Source of the DNA: an uncultured Sutterella sp.
GTDB taxonomy: Bacteria; Pseudomonadota; Gammaproteobacteria; Burkholderiales; Burkholderiaceae_F
Assembly: GCA_902463725.1 (NCBI GenBank)
Contig: CABQGK010000004.1
Span: forward strand, 62,001 to 126,000
DNA: 64,000 nucleotides
Direction of reading: 5' to 3'
Position numbers and translations under genes: made by a program. The notes below the pieces were generated by a model, which did not search any database, was not told the origin of the DNA, and saw only the letters and a list, made by a program, of their open reading frames with translations. This document shows, one piece after another, positions 52,897-61,459 of this stretch (position 1 is its first letter; each line of letters begins with the position of its first letter).

Positions 52897-55031
52897 GGCT
52901 CTCCTTCATCGGTGTGCTGCTCGCCGAGCGCGTGCTCAGGAAGCGGTAGGGTGATGAGCAAAACGGTGGCAGCCTCGCGACTTGTGGCGATGATTTCACC
53001 GCCGTGCGCACGAATAATGGCGCGCGTAATAACGAGCCCAAGGCCCGTGCCGCCGCTAGGGCGGCGATTGCCGCGCACCACCTGATGGAAGCGCTCAAAG
53101 ATGAGTTCGCGCTCTTTGGGCGGGATGCCAACACCATGGTCGATGCACGCAAGCTCAATGGCCTTATCCGTTCGACGCGCCGTGAAGGTGATGTCGGCCG
53201 ACTCACCAGGGCGCGCATTGCGGCAGGCATTGGAGAAAAGATTCACAAACACTTCGATCATGGCCGTGGCATCGGCTCGGATGAGCTCGGCCTCTTCGGC
53301 GATGTCCACGGTGAGCGTAAAGTCATAGCGCGAGCGCACGAGGCGCTTTGCGCGAGAGATGAGCGGCGCCAATTGCAACACTTCGGGGTGCACCTCAAGG
53401 CCGCCACCGTCGATTTTGACCACTTTGAGCCAGTCGGTAATGAGGCGCTCGAGATGCTCAAGATCGGTGCGCATCGCTAGGAGCGCCGCGCGCTCGGGCT
53501 CCTGCGCGATGAGTTGCTCGAGCGCGAGTCGGCTCGTCGTGAGCGGTGTTTTCAGTTCGTGGGCGACGATGCCGATCAGGTCGCTTTTCATCTGCTCGAG
53601 TTGCGCACGCGCGGTAATGTCTCGCACTAGCAAACACCACCCGTCACGCAGTCCTGCGTGTGGCGCGGTAAAGGCAAACCAACTCACTTCGAGCGTGCGG
53701 TTGGGCTCTTCCTGCGCTGTCAGCGTCATGCGCCGCTCGGTGTTGGGTTGATGCAGCCGCTCATGCACGGCGCTTAGCAGCTGCTCACGCAAGTCAGCGG
53801 TAAGCATCGCGGTGGCGCTTGGGTTTTCTGCCTGCAGTGCTTCTGTCGTATCAAGAAGGAGCGCCGCATCATCCATTTCGTTGAAAACGGCTTCAAAGAG
53901 CCGCGCTTGTGCGGTGAGCTCTAGGCTACGCGCTTCCACAAGCGAGGAGAGTGAAGCATTGATGTTTCGCAGTTCCGCGGCACGCTCATCGAGTGCCTGG
54001 CGCATTGCCCGGTAGCGCTCCTGTAGTGCGCGTAGCTCTTCGGGCCCCGTGTTGACGAGTGAGTGCGCGCTCCCAAAGTGACGGTCATCGAGATCGAGCA
54101 TGAGGCGCTCGAGTGCCTCGCCAATGGGGCGCGCGCCAAACCATCCAGCGAGCAGGGTGAGCGCGAGGAGCAGCAACGCAAAGAGCGCGGTTCTCAGCGC
54201 TAGTGCGCTCTGTTCCGAGAGGCGCTTGGCTTGACTGCGCGCCACGATAATCGTCCAGTCAGGAAGCGTTGCAGAAACGGCTTTAAGCCGCCCCGTGGTG
54301 ACAAAGAGTGCGCCAAGCTCGGCATCGTTGGTGACAGAGAAATTTTCTAGTGAGCCCGTCCAGCGTTGGATAGACTCGTGGCTTTTGTGCGGATAGATGA
54401 TGGCACCACCCGCATCAAGCACCGTGAGGTGCAAGCCTTTTTGCAGGAGCGAAGCACGCAGGTCATCAAAGAGTCGCTCAAAAACGAGCGCCCCGCTAAT
54501 AATGAAGCGCGACTGCGCATCACTGATGGCAAAGGTAATGAGTGGGGTGGGGGTGCCGTGCGAGCTCAGAATGACGGGAGAGTAGTGTACGGTCTCTTGG
54601 TTGCGACTGCGCGCAACTACTGCATGCCAACGCGCTGAGTGATCTGCGCCCAAAGCGCTCCGCATTTCCGCCTCATCATGCGAGTGAAAGGCGAGCACAG
54701 TAGCGCGCCCAGCCTCATTAAGTCGATCGACATGTAGGTTATGCAGTAGCGGAAAGGAGTCCACGATCTGCGCGAGCCGCCGCTCAAGCGCGGCAGTGCT
54801 TCCCGCGGGAATGACCTCCGCAAATTCTTCCTTTGCAAAGGTGGCAATGTGGTTCACAAACCCGAGACGCTCTTTGAGTAGTAGCCCCGCCATATGCACC
54901 TCCTCGAGCTGCTCGTGATCCGAGGCGTCGATGGTACGAGCAATGTCTGCGCGCTCTAGCCAAGAGAGCGCGAGAAACGGGACGAGCGCGGCGGAAGCGA
55001 GCGCAAGAGTGAGGTAGGTGCGAAAGCGCAT
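52887..55031 (-). CDS. Membrane sensor histidine kinase
   Basis: 714 residues. TM1 about 7-25; a large periplasmic dCache-like sensing domain (about 27-275); TM2 about 280-300; a HAMP-like coiled region, a PAS-like segment (about 375-470), HisKA with phosphoacceptor His in IVAHELKTPLTTSR, and HATPase (NLFSNACRNA, DHGVGIPP, GGTGLGLVIT). dCache domains sense organic acids and amino acids, so it may detect the acceptor reduced by the adjacent flavoproteins. GGAG precedes the ATG; translation couples to the response regulator. Confidence 0.87.
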   Translation of the reverse strand: MRFRTYLTLALASAALVPFLALSWLERADIARTIDASDHEQLEEVHMAGLLLKERLGFVNHIATFAKEEFAEVIPAGSTAALERRLAQIVDSFPLLHNLHVDRLNEAGRATVLAFHSHDEAEMRSALGADHSARWHAVVARSRNQETVHYSPVILSSHGTPTPLITFAISDAQSRFIISGALVFERLFDDLRASLLQKGLHLTVLDAGGAIIYPHKSHESIQRWTGSLENFSVTNDAELGALFVTTGRLKAVSATLPDWTIIVARSQAKRLSEQSALALRTALFALLLLALTLLAGWFGARPIGEALERLMLDLDDRHFGSAHSLVNTGPEELRALQERYRAMRQALDERAAELRNINASLSSLVEARSLELTAQARLFEAVFNEMDDAALLLDTTEALQAENPSATAMLTADLREQLLSAVHERLHQPNTERRMTLTAQEEPNRTLEVSWFAFTAPHAGLRDGWCLLVRDITARAQLEQMKSDLIGIVAHELKTPLTTSRLALEQLIAQEPERAALLAMRTDLEHLERLITDWLKVVKIDGGGLEVHPEVLQLAPLISRAKRLVRSRYDFTLTVDIAEEAELIRADATAMIEVFVNLFSNACRNARPGESADITFTARRTDKAIELACIDHGVGIPPKERELIFERFHQVVRGNRRPSGGTGLGLVITRAIIRAHGGEIIATSREAATVLLITLPLPEHALGEQHTDEGEPCH

Positions 55032-55164
55032 GGTGGGCTCCAGATGGAGTCAGCTCAATATGCTCCATTCTGCCACAGACTTTCTACAAAAAATGCAAGG
55101 CTTAAGAAAAGACGCAGAAAGAGGCGGGATAGGCGGTCGAAATCTTAAGTGAACGTAAAGAAAC

Positions 55165-55180
55165 TAGTTCTTCAGAACTA
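55165..55180. promoter_or_regulatory. Dyad 1 in the divergent kinase/cytochrome region
   Basis: TAGTTCT-TC-AGAACTA, seven-base arms with a two-base centre. Sits between the divergent transcripts, 134 bases upstream of the kinase start. Confidence 0.5.
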
Positions 55181-55237
55181 TGACATTCGGGTTGAGTCAA
55201 AGGAAAAGACACGCTCCATTAGGATTAACCCTTAAAT

Positions 55238-55253
55238 TGTGTTGGACAACACA
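55238..55253. promoter_or_regulatory. Dyad 2 in the divergent region
   Basis: TGTGTTG-GA-CAACACA, again seven-base arms with a two-base centre, about 105 bases before the cytochrome start. Confidence 0.5.
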
Positions 55254-55261
55254 TTCTGCTA

Positions 55262-55271
55262 AACACGTGTT
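55262..55271. promoter_or_regulatory. Dyad 3 in the divergent region
   Basis: AACACGTGTT, a ten-base perfect palindrome overlapping likely promoter DNA of the cytochrome-flavoprotein-porin genes. Might share recognition with dyad 2 (both contain ACAC/GTGT). Confidence 0.4.
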
Positions 55272-55359
55272 CACTAGAGTAGAGACGTCAGAAGAAGTTC
55301 ACCCTGCCAGCGCCGTTGACCCCCAAAGCGACGGCGTGGCACTACAGGAGAAAGACAAT

Positions 55360-55719
55360 ATGTTTAAACCCGCTGCCGCTCTCGCGCTTGTGATCAGTGC
55401 TGCGCTCATGACGAGCACTGCTTTCGCAGCCGATACGCATTTTGGTGCTGATCGCCACATTGCGCGTGGCCTCACTTGTGAATCCTGCCACGGTAAGGGC
55501 ATGGATCCCAAGAACCCCAACATCCCGACGATTGACACCTGCACGGGCTGCCACAACACCAAGCAGCTTGTGGAGAAGACGAAGAACGTCAAGCCCACGA
55601 ACCCGCATAACTCGCCGCACTATCAGGACACGCTCGAGTGCACGAACTGCCACTTGCAGCACAGTGAACCCGAGAACTTCTGCAATCAGTGCCACAAGTT
55701 TGATTTCAAGGTTCGCTAA
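55360..55719 (+). CDS. Periplasmic tetraheme cytochrome c
   Basis: 119 residues. Signal peptide MFKPAAALALVISAALMTSTAFA; four haem sites CESCH, CTGCH, CTNCH, CNQCH. Small tetraheme subunit for the flavoprotein that follows 98 bases later. Codons are strongly biased (AAG for Lys, few rare codons), pointing to high expression. CAGGAG precedes the ATG at 55360. Confidence 0.9.
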   Translation: MFKPAAALALVISAALMTSTAFAADTHFGADRHIARGLTCESCHGKGMDPKNPNIPTIDTCTGCHNTKQLVEKTKNVKPTNPHNSPHYQDTLECTNCHLQHSEPENFCNQCHKFDFKVR

Positions 55720-55817
55720 TTAAAAGTTTTTAGACACTCTGCCCCTTCGTGGGGTGGAGCACTCACTACGGTCGGAGTTCCCCCAGACCGGGGTTCTCCG
55801 CCAAACTGGAGACAACG

Positions 55818-57341
55818 ATGACAAATCAATCCCGCCGTCAATTCCTTAAGACCGGTGCGCTTTTTGGTGCCGCGTCGGTTGCGAGCGCCGTTGCGCAGCC
55901 TGCTTTTTCGGCTGAACAGCCCCAAAAGTGGGACGAAACCACCACGTTCCTGATTGTGGGTACGGGTTTTGCGGGTCTGGCTGCTGCGCTCGAAGCGCAC
56001 TACATCGGTCTGCCGAGCAATGAGATCATGATTCTCGAAAAGATGCCGACCGCTGGTGGTAACTCCATCATCAATGGTGGTGCTATCGCTGCGGCTGGTA
56101 CCGACATGCAGAAGAAGGACGGCATCAAGGACTCGCCCGATCTGCTCTATGCAGACATTCTGAAGGCTGGTGGCGGTCTCTGCCACCCCTCGCTTGCTCG
56201 TCGTATCGCTGACGAAAGCGTGCCCAACTACGAATGGCTGCGTGATGAAATTGGCGTCAAGTTCAAGGCCGTGACCTATCACGGTGGTCATAGCGTCAAG
56301 CGCTCCCACGCCGTTGAAAACAACTCCGGCTCTGGCTTCATCCTCCCGATGCTTGCCAAGCTCAAGGAATTCGGTATTCAGCCGCGTCTGCGCGTCATCG
56401 TTGACCAGATCATCATCAACGATAAGCGTGAAGTCTTGGGTGTGAAGGCTCGCACGAACTATCGCTTCGGCAAGGAAGACTCCGGCAAGGTCGTCTACAT
56501 CCGCGCCACGAAGGGTGTGTTGCTGGCTTCGGGCGGTTTCGCTCAGAACGTCAAGTATCGTATGTCGCAGGACCCGCGCCTCAATGAAAAGTTCACCTCC
56601 ACCAACCACAAGGGTGCTACTGGTGAAATGATCATGAGCGCTCAGGAAATCGGTGCGAACACGGTTCAGATGGACTGGATTCAGCTCGGGCCGTGGACCT
56701 CGCCTGACGAAGAAGGCTTCGGTGTGGCGCCGCTCTTTGTGGAATCCGCTGTTGGCCTCGGGCCCATGGTCGATCCGGAAACCGGCAAGCGCTTCATTAA
56801 GGAAACGGGTAACCGCAAGGTGCGTGCTGATGCTATCGTCGCTATCGGCCATCCCTGCCTCATTTACACGTCTGAGCCCAACGTTCAGAAGTTCATCGTT
56901 GGCAAGAACATGACCGACAAGCTCTATGAACATGCTCGCAACACCAACGTGGTGCGCAAGTTCGAGACGTTGAAGGAATTGGCGGATTTCTACAAGATTC
57001 CGTATGATGTGCTCAACGAAACGAACACCAAGTTTAACGGCTACATGCAGGCCAAGAAGGATCCGGAATTCGATTGCCAGTTCTTCGATGGCTCTGCGAT
57101 CAACGACAAGGGCCCGTTCTACGCTGTGCGCCTCTGGCCGCGCGTTCACCACTGCATGGGCGGTCTCGAGATCAACGACAACGCTCAGGTCATGAGCGTT
57201 CGCGGTGAACCGATCAAGGGACTCTTTGCTGCGGGTGAAGCCACCGGCGGTGTGCATGGTATGGTTCGTCTCGGCACGGTCGCTGTGGCAGACTGCATGA
57301 TCTTTGGTCGTACAGCTGCTCGCACGGCCCTAAAGAAGTAA
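55818..57341 (+). CDS. Tat-exported fumarate-reductase-like flavoprotein, catalytic residues intact
   Basis: 507 residues. Canonical Tat motif SRRQFLKTG, then the FAD motif VGTGFAGLAAALEAH. By-eye counterparts of Shewanella fumarate reductase: R333 (GNRKVRADA, proton-donor Arg), H444 (VHHCMGG) and R484 (GVHGMVRLG), so it should be an active enoate reductase; fumarate is likely, urocanate or others possible. It is soluble and pairs with the upstream tetraheme cytochrome. Codon bias is extreme, suggesting one of the most abundant exported proteins. The ATG at 55818 follows GGAG; the porin follows. Confidence 0.88.
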   Translation: MTNQSRRQFLKTGALFGAASVASAVAQPAFSAEQPQKWDETTTFLIVGTGFAGLAAALEAHYIGLPSNEIMILEKMPTAGGNSIINGGAIAAAGTDMQKKDGIKDSPDLLYADILKAGGGLCHPSLARRIADESVPNYEWLRDEIGVKFKAVTYHGGHSVKRSHAVENNSGSGFILPMLAKLKEFGIQPRLRVIVDQIIINDKREVLGVKARTNYRFGKEDSGKVVYIRATKGVLLASGGFAQNVKYRMSQDPRLNEKFTSTNHKGATGEMIMSAQEIGANTVQMDWIQLGPWTSPDEEGFGVAPLFVESAVGLGPMVDPETGKRFIKETGNRKVRADAIVAIGHPCLIYTSEPNVQKFIVGKNMTDKLYEHARNTNVVRKFETLKELADFYKIPYDVLNETNTKFNGYMQAKKDPEFDCQFFDGSAINDKGPFYAVRLWPRVHHCMGGLEINDNAQVMSVRGEPIKGLFAAGEATGGVHGMVRLGTVAVADCMIFGRTAARTALKK

Positions 57342-57359
57342 TTTAGAACAATAACAAAC

Positions 57360-57390
57360 GGTCGCCGCTTACCACGGCGACCTTTCCCTT
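57360..57390 (+). terminator. Hairpin between flavoprotein and porin genes
   Basis: GGTCGCCG pairs with CGGCGACC (57360-57367 with 57375-57382), followed by TTTCCCTT. Probably a partial terminator; the porin start is only 24 bases further on, so some read-through or processing is expected. Confidence 0.6.
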
Positions 57391-57413
57391 ATTCGAAATA
57401 AAGGAAAATAATT

Positions 57414-58556
57414 ATGAAAAAGACTCTACTGGCGATGACCGTTGCGCTCGCAATGGCGCCTGCTGCTTATGCCGCTGATGTGACCCTCTACGGCTTGGTT
57501 GACGTTGGTCTCTCCTATGCGCACTCGGATGCGGACGTTGCTGGCCAAAACAGCAAGAGCGTTTTCTCGATGGAAAACGCTCAGGAATTTGGTTCCCGCT
57601 GGGGTATCCGCGGTAGCGAAAAGCTCGACAATGGCCTTACGCTCGGCTTTACGCTGGAATCGGGCTTTGAGTCCGATACGGGTAAGCTTGACACCAAGCA
57701 GGGTGGTCGCCTCTTTGGCCGCGAAGCGAGCGTGAATGTGGGTGGCTCGTTTGGTACGTTCTGGTTTGGTCGCTTGCCGATCTTCGGTAGCACGCTGAGC
57801 GCCAATGGCCTCTTCCGTGCGATTGACCCGCTCTTTGCGAACTACACCACGGGCTTTAGCAGTTCCTTTGCGACGGCGAGCATGTGGACGCGCGTGGATA
57901 ACGCTATTTCCTATCGTACCCCGACCTTCAATGGCTTTACAGGCTATGCGATGTACTCCTTCCAGGATGATGCTGCAACGGGTACCGAAGGCAAGTCGAG
58001 CGCCGAGCGCTATGGCTCTCTCGCACTGCAGTACAAGGGTGGCGCACTCGAAGTGGTGGCTGTTGCTGATACCACGAACTGGTCCAATGTTCCTGCCGCT
58101 GGCTCTCAGACAGTTGCTCCTCAAGCCCGTGACGATGGCTACACCTTCACGTTGGGCGGCAACTACACGTTTGACAACCAGCTCAAGCTTATCGCCTTTG
58201 GCCAGTGGTTTAATAACCAGAAGCTCATGTGGCAGAAGTCGGGTGTGGTTGGTGACGGCGTCAGGTTGATCGCTGGTGACTACGGTTATGTCGACGGCTA
58301 TGGCCTTGGCGTTGGTGTGCACTACCCGGTGCTCGGCGGTACCGCCAAGTTCACGGTTAACTACCGCGACATGGACAACCAAAATGGTGTGGACTTCACC
58401 CGCTGGACCGTGGCTGGGGCGTATGACTATCCGCTCAGCAAGCGTACTGCCGTCTACGTCATGACGGGCTACACGCAGGAAAAGGTTGAGACGGCTACGA
58501 AGAGTGGCACGCCGAACGGCTACCAGCTCTCGCTCGGTATGGTTCACCGCTTCTAA
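57414..58556 (+). CDS. Gram-negative porin (OmpC/Porin_4 type)
   Basis: 380 residues. Signal peptide MKKTLLAMTVALAMAPAAYA; mature ADVTLYGLVDVGLSY is the classical betaproteobacterial porin start; the final residues are LSLGMVHRF with a C-terminal Phe recognised by BAM. It forms a 16-strand trimeric channel. AAAGGA precedes the ATG. Codon use is biased as in the flavoprotein upstream, so it may serve to bring in or release the small acids used by the respiratory module. Confidence 0.9.
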   Translation: MKKTLLAMTVALAMAPAAYAADVTLYGLVDVGLSYAHSDADVAGQNSKSVFSMENAQEFGSRWGIRGSEKLDNGLTLGFTLESGFESDTGKLDTKQGGRLFGREASVNVGGSFGTFWFGRLPIFGSTLSANGLFRAIDPLFANYTTGFSSSFATASMWTRVDNAISYRTPTFNGFTGYAMYSFQDDAATGTEGKSSAERYGSLALQYKGGALEVVAVADTTNWSNVPAAGSQTVAPQARDDGYTFTLGGNYTFDNQLKLIAFGQWFNNQKLMWQKSGVVGDGVRLIAGDYGYVDGYGLGVGVHYPVLGGTAKFTVNYRDMDNQNGVDFTRWTVAGAYDYPLSKRTAVYVMTGYTQEKVETATKSGTPNGYQLSLGMVHRF

Positions 58557-58571
58557 TCGAACTGCTCTGTA

Positions 58572-58602
58572 GCGCGGCGAGGGGGGATGCCCCCTCGGCG
58601 CG
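58572..58602. terminator. Strong GC hairpin after the porin
   Basis: GCGCgGCGAGGGGG and CCCCCTCGGCGCGC pair around GATG. Likely stabilises the 3' end ahead of the next terminator. Confidence 0.55.
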
Positions 58603-58615
58603 CAGCAAAAGATGG

Positions 58616-58661
58616 ACTCCTCGTACTGGTGTTTTGCAATGGTACGAGGAGTTTTCTTTTT
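58616..58661 (+). terminator. Terminator of the porin gene
   Basis: ACTCCTCGTAC pairs with GTACGAGGAGT and is followed by TTTTCTTTTT. Confidence 0.85.
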
Positions 58662-58747
58662 GAAGAAATACGAAAAAGACTGCATGCGGCGGCGTGAGGG
58701 CAATAAGCTCTGCGAATGGTTCGCCGCTGTCGGTTGCTGAAAATAGT

Positions 58748-58780
58748 AAGCGCACCCGAGTTTGGGTGCGCTTTGTTTGT
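58748..58780. terminator. Terminator of the APC exchanger gene
   Basis: AAGCGCACCC pairs with GGGTGCGCTT around GAGTTT; T-rich on the plus side and A-rich on the minus side reading, so it can serve both. Confidence 0.75.
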
Positions 58781-58807
58781 TAGGGAGCGCCGTTGACGGC
58801 GTGCGCT

Positions 58808-60217
58808 TTACTCTCCGTTCGCGGCGAGCTGCGCTTCGCGTGCTTCCACATTCGCGCGGATGAAGCGCTCATAGAGGAACCAGCCAATCAACGGGACGAT
58901 CACGCCGAGGGCAGCAGTCATCGGGTCGTTGATCACCGTGTTGATCGTCAGACCAATCATGATAGCGATGATGAGGTAGACGCTTGCCGGGTAGAACCAA
59001 ACGCGATAGGGGCGTTCCATCGTCGGATACTTTCTACGGAGCAAAATCACCGAGTAGAACGTCATGCCGTGGAAGACCATGCCAGTGACCGCCACCAGAC
59101 TCGTGAGCTCAGAGAGCGAACGGAAGAGGATGAGCAGGATCGCAACGCCCGAGCTCGCGATAATGGCGTTCACTGGGGTGCGATACGTCGGATGCAGCTT
59201 GGCGCAGGAGGAGAAGAATGCGCCGTCCCGGGCCATGGCGTAGTAGACACGCGGGAAGACCATCACGCACCCAGAGAGCGAGCTGAACATCGCGAGCACC
59301 ATCGCTGCGCCCACAATCAGAAGCCCCGTACTGCCGAAGATGCTCTGGGCGGCAGCCGTGCCAAGATAGTAGTTCTGCCCCGTGACCATGGCTGCGATCG
59401 TGTCAAAGGGAAGCACGCGGAAGATGGCGTAGTTAAAGAGCACATAGAGGATGGTCACGCCGACAATCGAGGTCATCATCGCAAGCGGAATGTTGCGGTG
59501 CGGGTTACGAATTTCTTCGGCGATCACGTTGAGGTTGGTCCACCCTTCATAGGCCCAGAGCGTGGCGATCACAGCAAAACCGATCATCGAGAGGAGCGAT
59601 GGAATGCTCGGCATGTGCTCGGGCATTGTGAGTAGGTCTGGGTGCTGTTCACCCATTACCAGACCCGCAAAGAGAATCAACGCGATCGGTAAGAGCTTCA
59701 GAATCATGAAGAGGTTGTTGACCCAGGCCGCGTTACGCACACCGCGGATATTGATCGCCGAGAGAATCAGTACCGCAAGGATGGCGATGGCCTTTTGTGC
59801 GATGGTGCCCATGGGAAAGAGCGAGGAGAGGGCGGAGGCGAACGCAACGCCTAGCGCTGCGATCGAGCCAGAGTTACCGAGGGTGAAGTTTGCAAACCCA
59901 GAGATAAAGGCGATTCGCTCGCCGTAGGTTTCGCGCAGATAGACGTAGTTGCCACCAGCCTTTGGCATCATGGCACCGAGCTCTGCGTAACAGAGCCCGG
60001 AGAGCAGGGTGATAAGCCCGCCAATGAGCCAGACTAGTAGCGCGAGCCCAGGGCTCATGCCGCTACGTTCTAGGACAATGGCTCCGATATAGAAAATACC
60101 GGAGCCGATCATAATGCCAGCGAGAATACTCATCCCGCCGCCGAGGCCAATCTCTCGACGTAGTTCTGTCGATTCAGAAGACAAGCGCTCAATGTTGTGT
60201 TGCGTGACTTGCGTCAT
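58808..60217 (-). CDS. APC-superfamily amino acid exchanger under a lysine riboswitch
   Basis: 469 residues, 12 predicted transmembrane helices, LAT-type APC carrier: GGMSILAGIMIGSGIFYIG (helix 1 substrate motif), YAELGAMMPKAGGNYVYLRETYG, ATLWAYEGWTNLNVIAEEIRNPHRN. LAT relatives carry serine/threonine or other neutral acids, yet a lysine riboswitch with terminator lies directly upstream, so the substrate may be lysine or a derivative. AAAGGA precedes the ATG at 60217. Separate from the next gene by terminators. Confidence 0.85.
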   Translation of the reverse strand: MTQVTQHNIERLSSESTELRREIGLGGGMSILAGIMIGSGIFYIGAIVLERSGMSPGLALLVWLIGGLITLLSGLCYAELGAMMPKAGGNYVYLRETYGERIAFISGFANFTLGNSGSIAALGVAFASALSSLFPMGTIAQKAIAILAVLILSAINIRGVRNAAWVNNLFMILKLLPIALILFAGLVMGEQHPDLLTMPEHMPSIPSLLSMIGFAVIATLWAYEGWTNLNVIAEEIRNPHRNIPLAMMTSIVGVTILYVLFNYAIFRVLPFDTIAAMVTGQNYYLGTAAAQSIFGSTGLLIVGAAMVLAMFSSLSGCVMVFPRVYYAMARDGAFFSSCAKLHPTYRTPVNAIIASSGVAILLILFRSLSELTSLVAVTGMVFHGMTFYSVILLRRKYPTMERPYRVWFYPASVYLIIAIMIGLTINTVINDPMTAALGVIVPLIGWFLYERFIRANVEAREAQLAANGE

Positions 60218-60255
60218 GGTGCATCCTTTCTTTGAGAATATTGTTTTGAGAGTTC

Positions 60256-60282
60256 AAAAAAAGCCGCATCCATCGATGCAAC
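60256..60282 (-). terminator. Expression-platform terminator of lysine riboswitch 1
   Basis: On the minus strand GTTGCATC and GATGCGGC pair around GATG and are followed by seven Ts (60256-60262). It lies between the aptamer and the exchanger gene. Core sequence is shared with riboswitch 2. Confidence 0.8.
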
Positions 60283-60369
60283 TCTAGAGCCCTCTTCAAA
60301 TTCCCATGAAGAAAGGGTGTAGCCCGCCTCGACCCTAATGGGTAGAATGCTAGGCCACTCCGTCGTATG

Positions 60370-60548
60370 TCATCGATAGCTCCTCCGCCTGCGGTTACCC
60401 GCGGGCGGGAGTCATGGAGATATTCTCTCCATGCCCAACTGCACAGGCCTTACGGGCCTGCGGTTTCGGCGGATTGACCTTTCGCCACGGTCTTTGGGTG
60501 TCCCCTCGGGTGGCTACTGATTCTCACCGCGCCTCTATCCAACTTTTC
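60370..60548 (-). promoter_or_regulatory. Lysine riboswitch (L box) 1, upstream of the exchanger
   Basis: Minus strand shows the conserved L-box order: GGATAGAGGCGCGG with the following AATCAGTAGCC, AAAGGTCAATCCGCCGAAAC, a variable P3 arm, TTGGGCATGGAGAGAATATC, then TCCATGACTCCC and closing GGAGGAGCTATCGAT. ATAG near the start pairs with CTAT at the end (P1). Two copies in this window share these blocks and differ in the loops, as expected for related aptamers. Confidence 0.85.
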
Positions 60549-60858
60549 ATGGATAACTTTGCCACAGCCGTGGCTGAGTGGAATGGCAAATTACCCAAAC
60601 CTTAAATCAGCACAACCCTACTAAGGGAAAGCCGCTAATGGAATGTGATTAGAAGCCGAAAACGCTACTGCCACAAGGTATATAGGGCTCTGATAGATAA
60701 GAAAAAGCGCTTAGGAGAAAGTGCAGAGCAGGAGAGCGAATGCTCGATATGTAACGGCGGGTACGTCGTGTTACGTGTTCTAGCGAACTCGACACATCTT
60801 CTATCTCAGGCCTTTCTAAAATGTTCCTATCGAGATTCCCAACACAGAGGTACACAAT
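60549..60858. other. Intergenic region between the riboswitch and a small exported protein
   Basis: About 310 bases. It holds the promoters for both divergent transcripts; I see no gene or repeat and no convincing -35/-10 pair. Confidence 0.3.
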
Positions 60859-61218
60859 ATGCTGACAAAACGCCAGTTTCTCCTTGGCGGTATCGCACTT
60901 GCGACTGCCAGCTTCATGAGCCCGACGATGGCCAGCAGCGCCGCATTGCTCGACGATATTCTGCATGGTGTCTCCGACGCGCTCGTGCGTGAATACATCC
61001 GTGAGCACTATCGCGAAGGGCGTTGGGACGGCAGTCATTGGGTGGTCAGTGACCATCGCTATACGCCGCACGAGTATGCGGTGTTTTTGGAGCGACGCTA
61101 CCGTCGTCACCATCCCGCGCATCCCATGCACAAGGGGCCAAAACACGATGATCATCCTGGGCGCGGCCACGCGCGCGGGCATGATAAGCCCGGTAACCCG
61201 CACTACCGTGGTGATTGA
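60859..61218 (+). CDS. Small His-rich exported protein
   Basis: 119 residues. Signal peptide MLTKRQFLLGGIALATASF with a KRQFLLGG stretch that could be a weak Tat motif. The mature part has a helical RcnB-like region (VREYIREHYREGRWDGSHWV...) and a His/Gly/Pro-rich tail (MHKGPKHDDHPGRGHARGHD) that may bind metal. No family is certain. GAGG precedes the ATG. It lies between the two lysine-riboswitch transcripts but on the other strand. Confidence 0.65.
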   Translation: MLTKRQFLLGGIALATASFMSPTMASSAALLDDILHGVSDALVREYIREHYREGRWDGSHWVVSDHRYTPHEYAVFLERRYRRHHPAHPMHKGPKHDDHPGRGHARGHDKPGNPHYRGD

Positions 61219-61368
61219 GAAAGCGCTCGCGCTACGGCGCGCATTCGCATCATGAGATTTTGCGACCGAGAACGTTTTCCTTGTTGCGTTTCCTTCGGTA
61301 GCAAGCATCTGAGGGTCGTACTTGCTGTGCGGCCCTCTCTCTTTTTGTGGCGGCAGGTGCCACACACG

Positions 61369-61407
61369 AAAAAGCCTCCGCGCAGTGGGTGATGTGCGCA
61401 GAGGCTT
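61369..61407 (-). terminator. Terminator of the amidohydrolase gene
   Basis: AAGCCTCxGCGCA and TGCGCxGAGGCTT pair and, on the minus strand, are followed by TTTTTCG. Confidence 0.8.
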
Positions 61408-61459
61408 GCGGTTGATGGCGGTGCGCGCCCCCCCTTTTTAAAAGACGCGCACACTGCCT

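Noticed and set aside
60370..60548. Glycine or other tandem riboswitch
   Set aside because: The blocks AUAGAGG, AAAGG...GCCGAA and GGAGGAGCUAUC fit the lysine class; glycine aptamer blocks are absent.
60414..60605. Open frame of 63 codons within riboswitch 1
   Set aside because: It lies antisense to a structured RNA with conserved blocks and has no coding features.
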